Shown: in pieces, positions 62,345-64,000 of the stretch
Layout: the number at the start of each line of letters is the position of its first letter
Numbering within the stretch: position 1 is the first letter of the stretch
From: Nitrosarchaeum sp.
GTDB taxonomy: Archaea; Thermoproteota; Nitrososphaeria; Nitrososphaerales; Nitrosopumilaceae
Reading direction: 5' to 3'
Assembly (NCBI GenBank): GCA_021414365.1
Contig: JAIOOR010000003.1
Location: forward strand, 1-64,000
DNA: 64,000 bases
Made by a program: the position numbers and the translations under genes
The notes under the pieces: model-generated
What the model saw: the letters and a program-made list of their open reading frames with translations, nothing else
Told to the model about the DNA's origin: nothing
The model's database searches: none

Positions 62345-63103
62345 TTATTTTAAAAGATGTCCAAAATCTATATCAAAATGTGTTTTCATGATGTCTATGT
62401 AAGTCTGAATGGATTCAGGAATTTCTTCTCCGCAAGAGACTCCTAAATTTTTAGCGTTAATCCAAATTATTAGAGTCTGAATGATTGTTAAGAATCTATC
62501 ATTTCCAATCTCAGGTGTACTAATTGCTTTTGTATATCTCTCAGCAAATTCCCACGCAGTTACAAAATTTACACATTTTACTCCAAAAACTGCCAAGACT
62601 TGTTCCTGTAAGCTATTTGCTTTTCTGAAAGGAGTTTGGTTAATTATGTATGGGAATTCTACTTTTTCAGGAATACAATTTGGTAGAGGTCCCCAAATTG
62701 TTATTATTTTTGTACCTGGTTTTAGATCTTTGAATTTATTCATCATGTGATTAATAATTTCTTCATCAGTAAACCAAAACAAAATCACTGTGGCATCTGA
62801 AATATCCGCATTCTGAATGTCTTTACAGATTAATTCTCCTAAAAGATCTTCCTGATTTAGAGTCTCTTTTGCTAGTCTGATCTTATCTAGATTATTATCT
62901 ATGCCGACGGCTCTTTTTACGTTATATTCTTTTAAAGCTAATGCAATTCCTTTTCCATCCCCACACCCAAGATGATAAAAAATATCCAATTTTCCTAAAT
63001 TTAAAAAATTAAAAATCTCTCTAAATGATTTATCTGGTAATTGTACATCTTCACCATTGACTATGTTTTCTGGTAGTAATTTTAGATACTCTTCTATTTT
63101 CAA
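62345..63103 (-). CDS. Class I SAM-dependent methyltransferase-like protein
   Basis: 252-residue protein with Rossmann motif I in FYHLGCGDGKGIALAL and an acidic motif II in RAVGIDNNLDKIRLAKETL, followed by VILFWFTDEEI. The layout recalls Dot1-like or small-molecule methyltransferases. The last 100 residues are specific. Substrate unknown. A short divergence separates it from UPF0147. Confidence 0.75.
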   Translation of the reverse strand: MKIEEYLKLLPENIVNGEDVQLPDKSFREIFNFLNLGKLDIFYHLGCGDGKGIALALKEYNVKRAVGIDNNLDKIRLAKETLNQEDLLGELICKDIQNADISDATVILFWFTDEEIINHMMNKFKDLKPGTKIITIWGPLPNCIPEKVEFPYIINQTPFRKANSLQEQVLAVFGVKCVNFVTAWEFAERYTKAISTPEIGNDRFLTIIQTLIIWINAKNLGVSCGEEIPESIQTYIDIMKTHFDIDFGHLLK

Positions 63104-63128
63104 TATTGAAATTAAATAAATGTTGAAT

Positions 63129-63398
63129 TTATTCCCTTATGCTTTCAAGTTTTGATACTGCTTGCCATAATTGTGTTCTTACATACGAAGGCATGTTAGG
63201 ATCTTGTGTTACATCATCTAACAAACTAATTGTATTGTTGGCTCTTACCGATAAGGAATATTCCTCATTATTCAAATCTGTTATTATGTCTGTGATGGCT
63301 TTTTTAATTGTCTTTGGTGTAGAATGATTTGTAGTAATTTGATTTAATGTTTCTATTGCTTCCCTCATTGTTTCTTTGTTTTGTTTATCGTCAGCCAT
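63129..63398 (-). CDS. UPF0147 family protein
   Basis: 89-residue helical protein of the archaeal UPF0147 family: IETLNQITTNHSTPKTIKKA and NEEYSLSVRANNTISLLDDV, with VTQDPNMPSYVRTQLWQAVSKLESI, match its pattern. Function unknown; conserved in archaea. Confidence 0.9.
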   Translation of the reverse strand: MADDKQNKETMREAIETLNQITTNHSTPKTIKKAITDIITDLNNEEYSLSVRANNTISLLDDVTQDPNMPSYVRTQLWQAVSKLESIRE

Positions 63399-63434
63399 TT
63401 TTTACACCATTTATTCACAATTTGAAGTATATAG

Positions 63435-63743
63435 TCACATCTCTACAAACACGTTATCTGATTCTACAGAAACATTGTATGATGCTAAATCTCTAATTTT
63501 AGCGGGAAATTTAACTAATTTACCTGTTTTACAATCAAATTCAGCTTTATGCCATCCGCAAATTACATTACATCCATCCAATTTTCCTTCCGAAAGACTT
63601 GCTCCTGAATGAGTACAAGAATCATCCGTGGCACAATAAACACCATCAATATTTGCAACCATTACCTCTTTACCATCCACAGATACTTTAATCATTTTTC
63701 CAGGAATAATATCAGATGTTTTTCCGGCTATTATTTTACCCAT
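63435..63743 (-). CDS. Rieske [2Fe-2S] ferredoxin
   Basis: 102-residue single-domain Rieske protein: Cys43-Thr-His45 in DDSCTHSGAS and Cys62-Gly-Trp-His65 in CGWHKAEFD are the cluster ligands; no membrane anchor. Such small Rieske proteins donate electrons to oxygenases or resemble NirD. Physiological partner unknown. Confidence 0.92.
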   Translation of the reverse strand: MGKIIAGKTSDIIPGKMIKVSVDGKEVMVANIDGVYCATDDSCTHSGASLSEGKLDGCNVICGWHKAEFDCKTGKLVKFPAKIRDLASYNVSVESDNVFVEM

Positions 63744-63782
63744 TATGGTTTTTAGTCTATCATTCTTAATATTTTTTCGTAT

Positions 63783-64000
63783 ATGGAACCAATGATTCGA
63801 GATGCTAGAAATTCTGATAAATCTAAAGTATTGAATTTTTGTAAAAATACATTTTCATGGGGTGATTACATTGAATATGTCTGGGACTATTGGATATCTG
63901 AGGGTGGCCTGTTTGTTGTTGAAAATCCAAATCCTATTGGCATATGTCATACGTTTTTCTCCGAAAATCAAGTATGGATTGAAGGAATTAGAATAAACTC
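63783..64000 (+). CDS. GNAT acetyltransferase, 3'-truncated by the window edge
   Basis: Frame open to the end of the window. The N-terminal MEPMIRDARNSDKSKVLNF and the strand IGICHTFFSENQVWIEGIRI are those of a GNAT fold, but the acetyl-CoA loop lies beyond the edge. ATG 63792 is an alternative start. Confidence 0.7.
   Translation, partial: MEPMIRDARNSDKSKVLNFCKNTFSWGDYIEYVWDYWISEGGLFVVENPNPIGICHTFFSENQVWIEGIRIN

Overview
This is an AT-rich (roughly one third G+C by eye), gene-dense archaeal chromosome segment. The gene set points to Nitrososphaerota (Thaumarchaeota), most likely a Nitrosopumilus-type ammonia oxidiser. Archaeal/eukaryal information genes are present (aIF6, RFC small and large subunits, GINS, MCM, Hel308, Alba, ABCE1). 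There is a lone 5S rRNA gene, a tRNA with a non-canonical intron, Sulfolobus-type ferredoxins, an acyl-CoA carboxylase operon of the type used in the 3-hydroxypropionate/4-hydroxybutyrate cycle, and an 11-subunit complex I without the NADH module. Many starts lie about 30 nt downstream of a TATA box, the signature of leaderless transcripts, and I used this to choose several starts. No IS element, prophage, CRISPR array or defence island was seen.

Layout. 0-3.3 kb: 3' part of hisS, aIF6, two paralogous ferredoxins with near-identical promoters, tRNA-Ser. 3.3-10.3 kb: RFC small subunit, then a replication/repair operon GINS-MCM-Hel308 running into a GlcNAc-1-P transferase and a small membrane protein. 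10.3-12.9 kb: a convergent operon of class IV aminotransferase, Gfo/Idh dehydrogenase, Trm112-like protein and hexapeptide acyltransferase, plausibly making an acetylated amino sugar. 13-17.8 kb: a 19-residue Lys/Ala peptide gene, nucleotidyltransferase, FNR-type reductase, tRNA-Pro and tRNA-Ala, HEAT protein, Alba, a PEP mutase/isocitrate lyase family enzyme and a PadR regulator. 17.9-21.1 kb: succinate dehydrogenase sdhACDB. 21.1-29.9 kb: a DUF59 protein, argH, tRNA-Lys, an Ala-rich coiled-coil protein, a GluTR-like HemA, a small DUF1059 gene, a second FNR paralogue, an inositol-monophosphatase family enzyme, an unknown protein, RFC large subunit and a Cys-rich protein.

30-44.5 kb is the energy and carbon core: carboxyltransferase, biotin carboxylase, biotin carrier, a peroxiredoxin, then nuoABCDHIJKMLN. 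44.5-55.4 kb: isoprenyl diphosphate synthase, intron-containing tRNA-Glu, CADD/TenA-like protein, a CAU tRNA, pyrE, a LarA/DUF2088-like protein, a site-2 protease, a GNAT, a Trm5-like methyltransferase, ABCE1, 5S rRNA, a cluster of three very small genes (a C2H2 zinc-finger peptide, a His/Cys-rich peptide and a coiled-coil peptide), leucyl aminopeptidase and a DCC-family protein. 55.4-58.7 kb: a non-oxidative pentose phosphate operon in which the transketolase N-terminal subunit is fused to ribulose-phosphate 3-epimerase. 58.8-64 kb: a universal stress protein, a TGRGTG-repeat protein, a secreted unknown, CorA, a 27-residue membrane peptide, tRNA-His, a methyltransferase-like protein, UPF0147, a Rieske protein and a truncated GNAT.

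The most notable observations are the transketolase-epimerase fusion, a HemA homologue whose catalytic cysteine position is Ala, a palindrome shared by both ferredoxin promoters, the T-arm intron of tRNA-Glu, and the set of overlooked mini-genes.
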